A DNA stretch of 64,000 nucleotides from Thermovenabulum gondwanense (GTDB lineage: Bacteria > Bacillota > Thermosediminibacteria > Thermosediminibacterales > Thermosediminibacteraceae): assembly GCF_001601575.1 (NCBI RefSeq), contig NZ_LOHZ01000023.1, forward strand, positions 62,001 to 126,000, in the 5' to 3' direction. A program made the translations under genes and the position numbers. Each line of letters starts with the position of its first letter. Position 1 is the stretch's first letter. The notes beneath the pieces are model-generated. The model saw only the letters and a list, made by a program, of their open reading frames with translations, ran no database searches and was not told the origin of the DNA. Of this stretch, positions 42,247-51,997 are shown piece by piece.

Positions 42247-43254
42247 TTACATCTTTTTTATCAGATAATTTTGGCTTATATAATCCGCATATTCCTTTAT
42301 TTTGTCCGAGCCGAAGGCCACGACCGGGAATGAGTAAACCTTTTCCCTGAAAATGCGAATCTCGATATCGTCTTTTAAGTAAGATTTTAAAGCCAGGGCT
42401 AAAGGTAATCCATTTTCAAAGATTTCATAAGCATGGGAATTTCCGCATATGAAATTAAGGCCCAATTCCTTTGCCTTTTCGACAAGAGGGCTTTCCCTCT
42501 TTACCCGGCTTATGGAGCATATTACGGTATCGATTTCGGGATATTCCGATTTTGCTTTTAAAAGATGTACCGGTTCAAATCCGGTATGGGGGAAAATATG
42601 TAAAATGTGCTGTACCTTTGAATCCGGGTTCCCAAGGTAAATCTCGGCTAAAGCTGCCGTTGCTGAATTAATCAGATCTTCATTGCCGTATGCGCTCTTT
42701 TCCTTTTCTAAAGACAGAAATTCTCTTTTAATATCCATAAAGGAATTTATTCTTTCTATCATATCCTTCAGCGTATTGATGCCTTCCAGGACTTTACCCA
42801 CATACATTATATTTCCCGGTATCCCTCCGTAACTTATATCCACCTTATACGCCCTGTGACCGTGAATATAAGAAATCCCCGGGTGCAGGCCGTGAAAAGC
42901 TTCGTGCAATTCTATTACCGATATTCCGTATAATCCGAGGTAGTTTTTCAGGGTTACACCCCCTGAATTCGCCGCATCAGCTACCGGATGATGGGCAATT
43001 ATCAGGTCCACGCCCGTAGCCCCGGCAAGCTCAATGGACTGCTCGGTGAGGGTCATGGTAATAGCAACCTTTTTAACTTCTTTTTCCGGGTCGCCAAACA
43101 CCAGTCCCGGGATTTCAATAACCTCCTTGCCAGGTATATTTGAAGATTTCATTACCACAAAGGGGTTTTTACCCAGAGTGATATCCGACAGGTCCGCAAC
43201 TACCCTTCCTCCCGTTATTTCGTTTAAAGCGCTAACAATTTCCTTGATTTTCAA
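42247..43254 (-). CDS. Nif3-like dinuclear metal-centre protein
   Basis: Protein of 335 residues. The N-terminal half has the NIF3/GTP cyclohydrolase 1 type 2-like metal motif VDLIIAHHPVA, and further histidines occur in LHEAFHGLHPG and IHGHRAY. Members bind two metal ions in a hexamer; their function is unsettled. The internal portion differs from YqfO. It is the first gene of a three-gene operon with a long structured leader. The TTG or ATG choice is uncertain; GGAGG lies 8-9 bp before the reported start. Confidence 0.8.
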   Translation of the reverse strand: MKIKEIVSALNEITGGRVVADLSDITLGKNPFVVMKSSNIPGKEVIEIPGLVFGDPEKEVKKVAITMTLTEQSIELAGATGVDLIIAHHPVADAANSGGVTLKNYLGLYGISVIELHEAFHGLHPGISYIHGHRAYKVDISYGGIPGNIMYVGKVLEGINTLKDMIERINSFMDIKREFLSLEKEKSAYGNEDLINSATAALAEIYLGNPDSKVQHILHIFPHTGFEPVHLLKAKSEYPEIDTVICSISRVKRESPLVEKAKELGLNFICGNSHAYEIFENGLPLALALKSYLKDDIEIRIFREKVYSFPVVAFGSDKIKEYADYISQNYLIKKM

Positions 43255-43417
43255 AATTTATTCCTCCTTTTAAAAAATTTAAAGGCCGCCAAATAAATAC
43301 CGCAAAAGGGTATGTAAGAAAATCTTACACCCTGCAGCATTTATCTGACGGCCTCGAGCTATCCCTCTAAAGGGGATCTCTCTTATCCAGTCATTTCCAC
43401 CATATTCAGCTTGTCTA
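43255..43417 (-). promoter_or_regulatory. Structured 5' leader of the nif3-like operon (candidate riboswitch or attenuator)
   Basis: The predicted transcript carries a leader of about 160 nt. The first half has a hairpin with UCCC/GGGA and outer GAG/CUC pairs near 43355-43380. The second half (43284-43353) is one long hairpin: a 21-bp stem starting GGCCG and ending CGGCC, with four G-U wobble pairs and no mismatches, capped by a second stem around GGGTGTAAGA. Runs of U (TTTAAATTTTTT) and then GGAGG follow. This geometry fits a terminator/antiterminator switch. I cannot match it to a known riboswitch class. Confidence 0.55.
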
Positions 43418-43423
43418 TATAAA

Positions 43424-43452
43424 AATATACAGTGAATATATTATTTTGTCAA
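43424..43452 (-). promoter_or_regulatory. Sigma-A promoter of the nif3-like operon
   Basis: TTGACA (43447-43452 on the minus strand), a 17-bp spacer and TATATT (43424-43429). It lies in the gap after the DUF2294-like stop, so the operon has its own start. Confidence 0.78.
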
Positions 43453-43467
43453 TAGTATTTATTTTCA

Positions 43468-43839
43468 CTATGAAGATTTCTCCAAAAATTCTTCCACGGG
43501 CATTGTGGTAATTATAATAGTGCCGGCATATTCCTGTTCCGGATCGTAATCTTTCAGGAGGCTTTTTATTTTAAGTCCGGTTTCCTCTTCAAACTTTTGT
43601 TTGAACCTCAGTTTAAACTCGGAGAGTAGCGCTAAATCCATCAACCTGGTGACAAAATATTCTTTTTCATCCAGGTGTTTTAAAACGGATATTCTTTTAT
43701 TGCAGGCTATTATCACTATTTTATCTCCAAAGATTTCGACCTTCTGCCAATCCAGCCCCCTGCCGTACATTTCCTCATTTACTTTGTTATTTATTTTCAT
43801 AATGAGCTGTTTAAAGTCCCCAAACTTTTTTGGATTCAT
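43468..43839 (-). CDS. DUF2294-like protein
   Basis: Protein of 123 residues resembling DUF2294 (VNEEMYGRGLDWQKVEIFGD, LRFKQKFEEETGLKIKSLLKDYDP). The family is small, cytosolic and of unknown function, common in Firmicutes. It stands alone between a divergent unknown gene and the nif3-like operon. Start ATG follows AGGAGG. Confidence 0.65.
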   Translation of the reverse strand: MNPKKFGDFKQLIMKINNKVNEEMYGRGLDWQKVEIFGDKIVIIACNKRISVLKHLDEKEYFVTRLMDLALLSEFKLRFKQKFEEETGLKIKSLLKDYDPEQEYAGTIIITTMPVEEFLEKSS

Positions 43840-43928
43840 AGTCTCCTCCTTTTAATAAAATAAGTAACCTATTTACCGTATTTTGAATAATATAAGATAT
43901 ACCGTTATACTTCTTGAGGAGGGTCAAT

Positions 43929-44393
43929 ATGGAAATAGGCGTTGAGTTTTTTACCAACAGGACTACATTCATTTCGGATTTTTATGAGTTTCATAATATA
44001 ATACTTATTAATGATTCCGAAATAAAAGAAACCTCATCCAGCGATATTTTCAAGTTTTCCGGCTGTGTTCTTGGAGGAAAGAGAATTGCTGCCATAGGAA
44101 GAAAAAAAGTTTACGATTTTAAAAACTATACGGAGACTTTTGAAGCAGAACCTGCAAAACCGTTTAAAATACTTTTTTTAGATCTGGAAGATAAAATTTA
44201 CCTGAAAGTGAACACAAATATTTTTTTAGATCCCGGTAGATTCGTTGAGGAATTATCTTTAAAAATTTACTCGGAAAAAAATTCTCACATAGCCGCACTG
44301 AATTCACCCTATATTAAAATAGATTGGCCCGGGCGAGGAGAGTACATTTTAGATATAACGGAGCTAATTAACGATTTATACCGGAAAAGGTAA
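43929..44393 (+). CDS. Hypothetical protein, 154 aa
   Basis: Unrecognised soluble protein that begins MEIGVEFFTNRTTFISDFYE and ends ILDITELINDLYRKR. I use the ATG at 43929, with GAGGAGG 6 bp upstream; the TTG at 43914 overlaps that site. It is divergent from the DUF2294-like gene and convergent with the AOR operon. No motif permits a functional guess. Confidence 0.65.
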   Translation: MEIGVEFFTNRTTFISDFYEFHNIILINDSEIKETSSSDIFKFSGCVLGGKRIAAIGRKKVYDFKNYTETFEAEPAKPFKILFLDLEDKIYLKVNTNIFLDPGRFVEELSLKIYSEKNSHIAALNSPYIKIDWPGRGEYILDITELINDLYRKR

Positions 44394-44484
44394 GAATCTC
44401 CTCCTTTCCTAATTTTGTTTCAAAAAATTATATTAAATAAAATTTTATCACTATTTCGTAAAATTTATCAATATTTTTTTGAGA

Positions 44485-44511
44485 ACCGCCCCTAACTTAT
44501 AACGGGGCGGT
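44485..44511. terminator. GC-rich hairpin after the AOR operon
   Basis: ACCGCCCC pairs with GGGGCGGT over an 11-nt loop, just past the last gene of the operon. The following tract is A-rich rather than T-rich on the minus strand, so its strength as a terminator is uncertain. Confidence 0.5.
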
Positions 44512-44516
44512 AAATT

Positions 44517-45248
44517 TTAGAAAACCAATTTTTGAGCGGTAGACTTTTTCCGGCATTTGTCACAAAGAAATTCTTCCGCCTCTAAGCCGTATTTTTGCTT
44601 TAAAAATTCATACTGTTCGCGGGTCGTAAAATAGTTTCCGCAAACGCTGCATTTTACGAGCTCAAAGGTTTTATCCCAGATAACCCTTTTGCCCTCAAAT
44701 TCCTTTAAAGCTATCGCCCCCGTAGGACAAACCTGGGCACACGCACCGCACCCGATACAGTCTTCGGGAGGTTCTTCGAAGGGAGGAGAAATTTTTTTTG
44801 TAATCCCCCGGTTCACCGACGATATCGCATAAACACCCACCGCCTCGCATGCCCTCACGCAAAGTCCGCATAGAATGCACTTTTCTCCTTTATCTACATT
44901 AAACCTTTTTTCTTCAGGAACTTTGTATTCTTCTTTAAGTTTTCTTATATGTTCGCTTTCCGGTGCCCTTGCCGCAAGAAGCCTTATTATGTTTTTCCTC
45001 ATCCTTCTTATTTTGTCTGAATTTGTTAAAACTTCTATTTCATTGGTTACGGGGTAAAGGCAGGACACAACCACCTTATTTTTACCACCTTCGATCACCT
45101 CCACAATGCAGAGCCTGCAGCTTCCCTGCCCCGGCAGGGCGTCCGTATGGCACAATGTGGGTATATGTATGCCGTTTCTTTTTGCAACCTCGAGTATATA
45201 TTCCCCGTAATTTGCCTCACATTCCAAACCGTCAATTTTTATTTTCAT
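44517..45248 (-). CDS. NuoG/HoxU-like iron-sulfur subunit
   Basis: Protein of 243 residues. An N-terminal [2Fe-2S] ferredoxin domain ([15 protein letters not shown]) is followed by a region with [11 protein letters not shown] and a second 4Fe-4S set [12 protein letters not shown]. The C-terminus has an extra possible zinc or iron site, CSVCG near residue 208 and CDKC near 231. It matches the gamma/alpha-type electron-transfer subunit of NADH-linked hydrogenases and other bifurcating enzymes. It is the last gene of the AOR operon, overlapping the NuoF-like gene by 4 bp. Confidence 0.88.
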   Translation of the reverse strand: MKIKIDGLECEANYGEYILEVAKRNGIHIPTLCHTDALPGQGSCRLCIVEVIEGGKNKVVVSCLYPVTNEIEVLTNSDKIRRMRKNIIRLLAARAPESEHIRKLKEEYKVPEEKRFNVDKGEKCILCGLCVRACEAVGVYAISSVNRGITKKISPPFEEPPEDCIGCGACAQVCPTGAIALKEFEGKRVIWDKTFELVKCSVCGNYFTTREQYEFLKQKYGLEAEEFLCDKCRKKSTAQKLVF

Positions 45249-47071
45249 CCTTCCCGCCTCCCCATAACTTCGATGGCGTTAAACCTGCAGGCTTCCCTGC
45301 AGGCTCCGCAGACTATACATTTGTTGTTGTCTATTACATAGGGGCTTTTGGGTTTTGAAAAAATAGCACCGGCAGGGCATTTTTTTGCACATACCCCGCA
45401 CCGTTTGCAAAGCTCCTGATTTATCCTGTAAGAGGTAAGCTCCTTACATACCCCTGCAGGGCACCGCTTTTCTTTTATATGAGCAAGATATTCATCTTTG
45501 AAGTATTTAATTGTAGTAAGCACCGGATTGGGGGCGGTTTTCCCAAGCCCGCACAAAGAAGCCTCCCTTACCGTTTCCGCAAGTTCCAGTAAAAGCTTGA
45601 TATCCTCTTCCCTTCCCTTACCGGCGCATATATCCTCCAGTATTTCCAGCATCCGCCTTATTCCTTCCCGGCAGGGAGTGCACTTTCCACAGGATTCTTC
45701 CGAAAGGAATTTCAGGTAATATCTTGCAACTTCAACCATGCAGTTGCTCTCATCCATTACTATCATACCGCCAGAGCCCATCATGGATCCTGCCTTATCA
45801 AGGGAATCGAAATCAACGGGTAAATCCAGAAGGGATTCGGGTATACATCCTCCCGAAGGCCCTCCCGTCTGTACGGCCTTAAATTTTTTTCCACCGGGGA
45901 TGCCTCCGCCGATATCGAAAATGATTTCCCTCAAGGTAACCCCCATGGGCACTTCAATAAGCCCCGTATTGTTTACCTTGCCTACCAGTGAAAAAACTTT
46001 TGTACCCTTGCTTTTTTCGGTGCCTATGGAGGAAAACCACTTTGCTCCCCGATCAACGATAACGGGTACGTTTGCCCATGTCTCCACATTGTTTAAAACC
46101 GTAGGCTGTCCCCATAATCCTTTTTCCGTAGACCTTATGTATTTTACCCTGGGTTCTCCTACCCTTCCTTCTATAGAGGCCATAAGGGCTGTGGATTCTC
46201 CGCATACAAAAGCCCCTCCGCCCCTGACAATTTCTATATCCAGGTTAAAACCGCTGCCCAAAATATTCTCGCCTAAGAATCCCCTTCCATAAGCATCCTT
46301 TATTGCCCTTGAGACATTCTTTACCGCAAGGGCGTACTCATCCCTTATATAGACGAACCCTTTTTGGGCACCTACGGCATAAGCACCTATTATCATCCCT
46401 TCTATAATGCTATGCGGATCTCCTTCCATTACACTCCTGTCCATAAAAGCCCCGGGGTCTCCCTCATCGCCGTTACATATAACGTATTTCGGAAAACTGT
46501 TTATTTTTTTTGCCTGCTTCCACTTGTAACCGGTAGGAAATCCCGCACCTCCCCTTCCCCTTAAACCCGATTTTTCTACCTCATTAATTATCTCATCGGG
46601 CGACATTTCAAACAAAGCCTTTTTAAGTGCCCTGTAGCCTCCCCTTTGGATATAATCCTCGATATTGGCCGGGTCTATCTGACCAATATTTCGCAAAGCA
46701 ATTTTTTTCTGCCTTTTAAAAAACTCGCTTTCCTTGTGGGATTTAACCTTTTTACCCGTTTTTATATCCAGATATAGAAGCCTTTCAATAATCTCACCTT
46801 TTAAGAGGGTCTTTTCGAAAATTTCATCCACATCCGAAATCTTAACCTTGCAGTAAAAAATATCCTCCGGTAGAATGGTAATTACCGGCCCTTTTTCACA
46901 AAGGCCGTTACAACCCGTTGTTTTAAGCACGGGCTTAACCGATATATCTTCACCGGCAGCTTCTACCCTTTTTTTAAGCTCTCTATATATTTCATAACTG
47001 TTGTTAGCCAAACAGCCCGTACCGCAGCATATCAATACCGTTTTTTTATCGGGCATATTATCCTCAACCAT
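45245..47071 (-). CDS. NuoF-like NADH-binding flavoprotein subunit
   Basis: Large subunit of about 608 residues. It comprises an N-terminal thioredoxin-like [2Fe-2S] domain ([23 protein letters not shown]), the FMN/NADH domain ([39 protein letters not shown]), an SLBB region, a 4Fe-4S motif ([11 protein letters not shown]) and two C-terminal ferredoxin clusters ([23 protein letters not shown]). This layout is that of HydB/BfuB-type proteins. It oxidises or reduces NAD(H) and exchanges electrons with ferredoxin. Several close Met codons exist; 47071 is used, but 47056 is equally possible. Confidence 0.92.
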   Translation of the reverse strand: MVEDNMPDKKTVLICCGTGCLANNSYEIYRELKKRVEAAGEDISVKPVLKTTGCNGLCEKGPVITILPEDIFYCKVKISDVDEIFEKTLLKGEIIERLLYLDIKTGKKVKSHKESEFFKRQKKIALRNIGQIDPANIEDYIQRGGYRALKKALFEMSPDEIINEVEKSGLRGRGGAGFPTGYKWKQAKKINSFPKYVICNGDEGDPGAFMDRSVMEGDPHSIIEGMIIGAYAVGAQKGFVYIRDEYALAVKNVSRAIKDAYGRGFLGENILGSGFNLDIEIVRGGGAFVCGESTALMASIEGRVGEPRVKYIRSTEKGLWGQPTVLNNVETWANVPVIVDRGAKWFSSIGTEKSKGTKVFSLVGKVNNTGLIEVPMGVTLREIIFDIGGGIPGGKKFKAVQTGGPSGGCIPESLLDLPVDFDSLDKAGSMMGSGGMIVMDESNCMVEVARYYLKFLSEESCGKCTPCREGIRRMLEILEDICAGKGREEDIKLLLELAETVREASLCGLGKTAPNPVLTTIKYFKDEYLAHIKEKRCPAGVCKELTSYRINQELCKRCGVCAKKCPAGAIFSKPKSPYVIDNNKCIVCGACREACRFNAIEVMGRREG

Positions 47072-47519
47072 TTTCCTCACCCCCTAAGCTGCTAAAAATT
47101 TCCTTTAACATATCCGGCTTAAGGTTGCCGTAAACCCTTTCGTTTATCATCATGACGGGGGCTATGGCACAGGAGCCGAGGCAGTTAACCGTCTCCAAAG
47201 AAAATTTACCGTCCGGAGTTATTTCTCCCGGCAAAAGGGAGAGCTCCCTTTTAATTTCTTCCAAGAGATTCATGGAGCCTCTTATATGGCAGGCGGTACC
47301 GTCGCAAACCCTTATAACGTATTTCCCTTTGGGTTTCAGGCTTAATGCCCTGTAGAAAGTTGCCATGCTGTAAAGGCTGCTTAAAGGAATATCCAGGTAC
47401 TCCCGGACTTCGTTTAAAGCTTTTCGCGGTAAATAGTTGTACGTCCTTTGAATATCCTGGAGAATTGCAAGAAGAAATCGTCTTTCTTTCGGATACCGCT
47501 TCAGTATGGATTCAATCAT
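47064..47519 (-). CDS. NuoE-like [2Fe-2S] subunit
   Basis: Protein of 151 residues in the thioredoxin-like ferredoxin family. Cluster ligands are visible as CDGTAC near residue 83 and CLGSC near 122. It forms the small electron-transfer partner of the NuoF-like subunit. It lies 32 bp after the MoaD-like gene and overlaps the NuoF-like gene by a few bases. Confidence 0.9.
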   Translation of the reverse strand: MIESILKRYPKERRFLLAILQDIQRTYNYLPRKALNEVREYLDIPLSSLYSMATFYRALSLKPKGKYVIRVCDGTACHIRGSMNLLEEIKRELSLLPGEITPDGKFSLETVNCLGSCAIAPVMMINERVYGNLKPDMLKEIFSSLGGEENG

Positions 47520-47551
47520 ATGCTCACCTTCCTCAAAAATAAAAAGCCGTT

Positions 47552-47824
47552 TTACAGGCCGCCGGCGACGACCGGAAAAAGGCTTATCTCATCCTCATCT
47601 TTTAACGGAGTATTTAGATTTGAGAGGTGAACTATATTCCTGCCGTTTACAAGCACTATTACCCTGCTGCTCAAACCTTCTCCATCAAAAAATTCCTTTG
47701 AAAGTTTTTCTCCGTAGATTTCCGATAGCTTTTTTAACAGCTCCCCTACCGTCTTACAGTTTTTTACATCGATTTCCTTTGTGCCGGTATATTCCCTGTA
47801 ATGGGCAAAAAATTTCACTTTCAT
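47552..47824 (-). CDS. MoaD/ThiS-like ubiquitin-fold sulfur carrier
   Basis: Protein of 90 residues with the MoaD fold (KVKFFAHYREYTGTKEIDV, VNGRNIVHLSNLNTPLKDED, ISLFPVVAGG). MoaD-like carriers donate sulfur for pterin cofactor synthesis and are often encoded beside tungsten AORs. The chain ends AGGL rather than at the double Gly, so activation would need removal of the last residue. The ATG at 47824 follows AAGGGG; the longer frame adds seven unlikely residues. Confidence 0.85.
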   Translation of the reverse strand: MKVKFFAHYREYTGTKEIDVKNCKTVGELLKKLSEIYGEKLSKEFFDGEGLSSRVIVLVNGRNIVHLSNLNTPLKDEDEISLFPVVAGGL

Positions 47825-47893
47825 AAGATTTCCCCTTCTAAGCATACCGCAGGCCCCTTTTCCGGGGCCCGCGGCATCCCAAACTTTTGTTAT

Positions 47894-49699
47894 TTATTCT
47901 ATGCCGAGTTCCTTTAATTTTTCTTCGGTGGGAATGCCTTCTTCATCCCATCCTCTTACTTCGTAGTATTCCCTTAACATTGTATCAAGCTCTACCACCT
48001 TGCCCTTTGCCGGGCCTACTTTTAAAGGCTCCGTTAAAAGTCTTGGCGGTAATGTATCATCATCTTTCGTAATTCCCGCATTTAAGTTAAACAATCTCTC
48101 TAAATTCCAGATCCTTTCTCCAATTTTCAAAACATCTTCATCGGTATAATCCCAACCTACGAGACCTTTCATCATAGCATTTATATCCGGAACACCTATG
48201 GCAAAGGTGGTGAAAAGACAAATATTGGAAGAATCCACAACCGCGGTCGCATCCTGAAAAGCCTTAAGCCACTTGGCTTTATCCGTAGTTACCAGCGGAT
48301 CAAGTTTTACGGGGATTCCCAAAACCTCTACCGAGGTCATATAACCCCTTACGTGGCACCCACCGCGGTTTGATGTGGCGTATTCCAGGCCCATACCCTG
48401 TACTCCCCTGCCGTCATAGGCGGGCATTTCCTGCTTCTTGACCGACATGGAAAGTTGGGGGTATCCATAAAGTTCAGCCAAACGGTAAGACCCCAAAGCC
48501 AGCTTATCACCAAATCCTTCCCGTAAACCGGCCATTCTGGTCAATTCCACAAGAGCGTCGGCGCTCCCGAAGGGAGCTTCAAAGCCTATTTCTTCTTTTG
48601 AAATGATTCCTTTTTCATACATCTCCATTACGCAGGCAATGGTAGCGCCCATGGTTATCGGGTCAATCCCCAGTTCATTGCAAATAAAGTTTGCTTTGCT
48701 TACCGCCGCTAAATCCCTTACACCGCAATCCGCCCCTAAAGCCCAGGCAGCTTCGTATTCCGGTCCTTCGCCAAATCCCTTAAATTTTCCTTCCGGAATC
48801 CTGGTAACCCTGCCGCAAGCAATAGGACATCCAAAGCAGGCTTTATTTTTAACAAGATATTTTTCCCTGAGAGCTTCGCCGCTTATTTCTTCGGCATATT
48901 CGAAATATCCGCCATCCCTCCAGTTTCTCGTGGGAAGGGAACCTACCTGGTTCAGGATATTTATAAGAATTGCCGTACCGTAGGTGGGAAGCCCCGCACT
49001 GGTTACCGGTTGTTCCTTCAATTTTTTATAGGCTTCTTTTACTGCATTCATAAAGGTATCCGGGTCCTTCACTTTAATGGAGCCCGTTCCTCTTACAACA
49101 ACCGCCTTTAAATTCTTTGAGCCCATAACCGCTCCCATGCCCGAACGTCCCGCAGCCCTGTGCTTATCGTTCATTACAGTGGCAAAAAGCACCATTTTTT
49201 CTCCGCCGGGACCAATGCATGCCACCCTTGCATCTTCCGAGGTCTCCTTTAAAAGCTCATCGGTGGTGTCAAACACATTTTTCCCCCACAAATGTTTTGC
49301 GGACCTCAGTTCTATTTTGTCATCGTTTATCCAAAGGTAAACGGGTTTATCAGCTTTGCCTTCAAATATTATGCCGTCATAGCCGGCAAACTTCAATTCC
49401 GGCCCAAAATGTCCACCCGAATTGGCTCCTCCCACCGTTCCCGTAAGTGGAGCCTTTGCTACCACTTCATATCTTCCCGAGCAGGGTGCCAGAGTGCCGG
49501 TAAGGGGGCCGGTCATAAAAATCAATTTATTCTCGGGGCTTAAAGGGTCAACTTTCGGATCAACCTCATCAAAGAGTATTTTAACCCCAAGACCCCTTCC
49601 ACCTAAATATTCATAAGCATCCTTTATTTTAAGGTTTTCTACCTTTATGCTACCCTCCGTAAGATTTACCCTTATAATCTTTCCGGTCCAACCGAACAT
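47894..49699 (-). CDS. Tungsten-type aldehyde:ferredoxin oxidoreductase
   Basis: AOR-family catalytic subunit of 601 residues. Cofactor-binding regions include [20 protein letters not shown] and [18 protein letters not shown]. Cluster ligands sit in CFGCPIAC near residues 285-295, with a further cysteine expected near the C-terminus. [16 protein letters not shown] is a family block. It oxidises aldehydes to acids, passing electrons to ferredoxin. The operon partners suggest coupling to NAD as well. The gene overlaps or abuts the ferredoxin-like gene at 49699. Confidence 0.94.
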   Translation of the reverse strand: MFGWTGKIIRVNLTEGSIKVENLKIKDAYEYLGGRGLGVKILFDEVDPKVDPLSPENKLIFMTGPLTGTLAPCSGRYEVVAKAPLTGTVGGANSGGHFGPELKFAGYDGIIFEGKADKPVYLWINDDKIELRSAKHLWGKNVFDTTDELLKETSEDARVACIGPGGEKMVLFATVMNDKHRAAGRSGMGAVMGSKNLKAVVVRGTGSIKVKDPDTFMNAVKEAYKKLKEQPVTSAGLPTYGTAILINILNQVGSLPTRNWRDGGYFEYAEEISGEALREKYLVKNKACFGCPIACGRVTRIPEGKFKGFGEGPEYEAAWALGADCGVRDLAAVSKANFICNELGIDPITMGATIACVMEMYEKGIISKEEIGFEAPFGSADALVELTRMAGLREGFGDKLALGSYRLAELYGYPQLSMSVKKQEMPAYDGRGVQGMGLEYATSNRGGCHVRGYMTSVEVLGIPVKLDPLVTTDKAKWLKAFQDATAVVDSSNICLFTTFAIGVPDINAMMKGLVGWDYTDEDVLKIGERIWNLERLFNLNAGITKDDDTLPPRLLTEPLKVGPAKGKVVELDTMLREYYEVRGWDEEGIPTEEKLKELGIE

Positions 49700-50178
49700 T
49701 ATTCCTTCGCCTCCCCTAAAAGTTCTTTAAATTTCCTGGCTATTGCTTTCTTCCTTTCTAAAACATTTGGGGAAACTTCCTTAAATTCTATTGCACCGGT
49801 CGGACAAAATTCCACACATTTCGGTTCTCCGCCACACAGATCGCATTTTACTATTTTGCCTTCTACGGTGCTTAAGGTGATATTTCCCAGAGGGCATGCT
49901 GCTATGCAGAGTTTGCAACCTATGCACTTTTCGCCGTTAACCTTTACCACACCGTCTTCCGTTTTAGAAATAGCCGAGGTCGGACACACCTTCATGCAGT
50001 AGGGCGTATCGCACTGCATGCAAGTCATCGGTACCGAAACTGCCGCTTCATCGAAGGCAAATACGGTAATTCGTGATACTTTCGTGTTAAATACTTCTGT
50101 TTTGACAAAAGAACAGGCAAGCTCGCAGGTCCTGCAGCCAGTGCATTTTTCCGGTGATATCATAAGTATCTTCCTCAT
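49699..50178 (-). CDS. Polyferredoxin electron-transfer subunit of AOR
   Basis: Protein of about 159 residues with four cysteine groups: [37 protein letters not shown] and [15 protein letters not shown], enough for four [4Fe-4S] clusters. It resembles the AorA/WorS-type small subunit. It is the first gene of the operon. Candidate starts are GTG 50184, ATG 50178 and an internal ATG 50163; I prefer 50178 by length ([15 protein letters not shown]). Confidence 0.9.
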   Translation of the reverse strand: MRKILMISPEKCTGCRTCELACSFVKTEVFNTKVSRITVFAFDEAAVSVPMTCMQCDTPYCMKVCPTSAISKTEDGVVKVNGEKCIGCKLCIAACPLGNITLSTVEGKIVKCDLCGGEPKCVEFCPTGAIEFKEVSPNVLERKKAIARKFKELLGEAKE

Positions 50179-50263
50179 GACCACCGCCGGCCGTCAGGCT
50201 CTCCTGACGCCAGGCAACACCTCCTTTTAATTTAATTTTTAATTCCGGCGCAGGTTCTATTAT
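50179..50263 (-). promoter_or_regulatory. Leader of the AOR operon with hairpin and displaced ribosome site
   Basis: On the minus strand TATAAT occurs near 50258, followed by a leader of about 75 nt. A very strong AAAGGAGGTG lies some 40 nt upstream of the first gene, too far to serve it. Between them is a GC-rich hairpin (GCGTCAGG-AGAG-CCTGACGGC). This could be a metal or cofactor-responsive element or serve a 7-codon leader peptide. No known class is recognised. Confidence 0.4.
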
Positions 50264-50429
50264 ACTTATTCTCCATTATATAGAAATTTCCTGCACCACA
50301 ATTTTAAATTTTTTATATATTTTTTCTTCTTTAATAAATACATAAATATATATATTTTTCACCTTTGCAAATATGATTGATTTTATAAAATTTTTGAGAA
50401 AAATAGGTTTTTCCGCTTTAAAAATTTTA

Positions 50430-50463
50430 AAACCCACCTTTAGATAAAAGGCGGGTTTTTTAT
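50430..50463. terminator. Terminator downstream of tctA
   Basis: AAACCCACCTTT pairs with AAAAGGCGGGTTTTT (one mismatch), flanked by A and T tracts, directly after the tctA stop. Confidence 0.8.
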
Positions 50464-50467
50464 CACT

Positions 50468-51982
50468 TTATATAGCTTTATAACCGGGCTTTTGTTTTCT
50501 CGTTTTTATATAATCGGATATGAAAGGATATACGATTGAAATCAAAGCAAGAAATAGTAATGTTATTGAAATTCCCGAGCGGAAAAATATTCTCAAGCTA
50601 CCGTTTGAAAGCATTAAAGATTGTCTAAAATACTGCTCTATATTTGCCCCAACTATACATGCTAATATTAAAGGAGCTGTCGGTATATCGTATTTTTTCA
50701 TGAAATAACCAATTATCCCAAAAATTATTAATAGGTAAAAATCTACTACGCTCATATTTATAGCATATACACCAATAAAGCATATACCTATTATAATCGG
50801 ATAGAGAATTTTCGGTGGTATGGATAATACCCTAACAAGAAGTCCCGCCAAGGGGATATTAATAATAGCACAAATTACATTACCTAAGAACATACTTGCA
50901 ATAACACCCCAACCTATTTCAGGGTGCTGTTGGAAAAGAAGCGGCCCTGGCTGTAAACCGTAAATCATTAAAGCACCAAGCATTACTGCTGTAGTACCGG
51001 AGCCCGGAACACCAAGGGTAAGCATTGGAATGAGAGCACCTACGGAACAAGCATTATTGGCCGCTTCGGGTGCAGCAAGCCCTTCTATTGCACCCTTGCC
51101 AAACTTTTCTGGCTCTTTTGAAAGCTGCTTTTCATTATTATAAGCCATCATTGCTGCTATAGTTCCGCCCGCACCAGGAAGCACTCCGATAAAAAACCCA
51201 ACAGGAGTCTCTCTTAATATAGGTAAAATACTTCTCTTCCATTGTTCCATTGTAATCCATATTCTTTTAAATTTTGTCTGTATTGGCTTTGTTCCCTGTT
51301 TTAAGATTGTCTCAAAATTGATAAATACCTCGCTCATTCCGTAAATACCGATAATTACCACAATAAAATCTATGCCCATTTGCAGTTCGGGAATTCCGAA
51401 AGTAAATCTTTGAACACCGGACTGTAAATCAATACCTACAGTGGATATCATTAAACCTAAAAGTAAAGATATTATACCTTTTAAAAGCTCATCCTTAGAA
51501 ATAGAAGCAGTTGCCGCAAGCGCAAATAACATAAGAGCAAAATATTCTGGAGGACCAAATTTTAATGCAAACCTTGCAATAGGTAAAGCTAAAAATACAA
51601 AGGCAATAGTTGAAAGCATACCGCTAATAAATGAAGCTATCGCTGAAATAGCAAGGGCTGCTTCCGCTTGACCGTTCTTTGCCATGGGATAACCATCAAA
51701 GCAAGAAGCTACTGCTGCACCATCGCCTGGTATATTTAAAAGAATTGAGCTTCTTGACCCTCCAAACATTGCCCCGTAATAAACAGCACTCATAGTAATT
51801 AAAGCTGTAGTAGGATTCATTGTAAAGGTTAAAGGGAGTAAAAGGGCAATGCCAGTTGTTGGTCCAATACCGGGGAGCATTCCAAGGACGGTCCCTAAAA
51901 TAGAGCCAAAGATAAGCCAAATTATATTTACCGGGGTCATAGCAACTTTAAAACCGTAAAGTAAATATTGCAAAATATCCAT
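50468..51982 (-). CDS. tctA: Tripartite tricarboxylate transporter large permease (TctA)
   Basis: Membrane protein of 504 residues with about 12 helices. The conserved TctA features are [21 protein letters not shown] near the start, [20 protein letters not shown], and the second-half mirror [20 protein letters not shown] with [15 protein letters not shown]. It forms the transport channel with TctB and works with the TctC binding protein. Substrate is likely a carboxylate processed by the AtuA/DUF4387 pair. Confidence 0.94.
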   Translation of the reverse strand: MDILQYLLYGFKVAMTPVNIIWLIFGSILGTVLGMLPGIGPTTGIALLLPLTFTMNPTTALITMSAVYYGAMFGGSRSSILLNIPGDGAAVASCFDGYPMAKNGQAEAALAISAIASFISGMLSTIAFVFLALPIARFALKFGPPEYFALMLFALAATASISKDELLKGIISLLLGLMISTVGIDLQSGVQRFTFGIPELQMGIDFIVVIIGIYGMSEVFINFETILKQGTKPIQTKFKRIWITMEQWKRSILPILRETPVGFFIGVLPGAGGTIAAMMAYNNEKQLSKEPEKFGKGAIEGLAAPEAANNACSVGALIPMLTLGVPGSGTTAVMLGALMIYGLQPGPLLFQQHPEIGWGVIASMFLGNVICAIINIPLAGLLVRVLSIPPKILYPIIIGICFIGVYAINMSVVDFYLLIIFGIIGYFMKKYDIPTAPLILACIVGANIEQYFRQSLMLSNGSLRIFFRSGISITLLFLALISIVYPFISDYIKTRKQKPGYKAI

Positions 51983-51997
51983 AAAACGGCACCTCTC

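Noticed and set aside
43355-43415. CTCTTATCCAG on the plus strand recalls the start of a SAM-I riboswitch.
   Set aside because: The downstream core (GGUGGAGGGACUGG-type block and kink-turn) is absent in that orientation, and the promoter fires on the minus strand.
43468-45248. Hydrogenase rather than AOR partner role for the NuoEFG-like genes.
   Set aside because: No H-cluster or NiFe catalytic gene is present; the only catalytic subunit in the operon is AOR.
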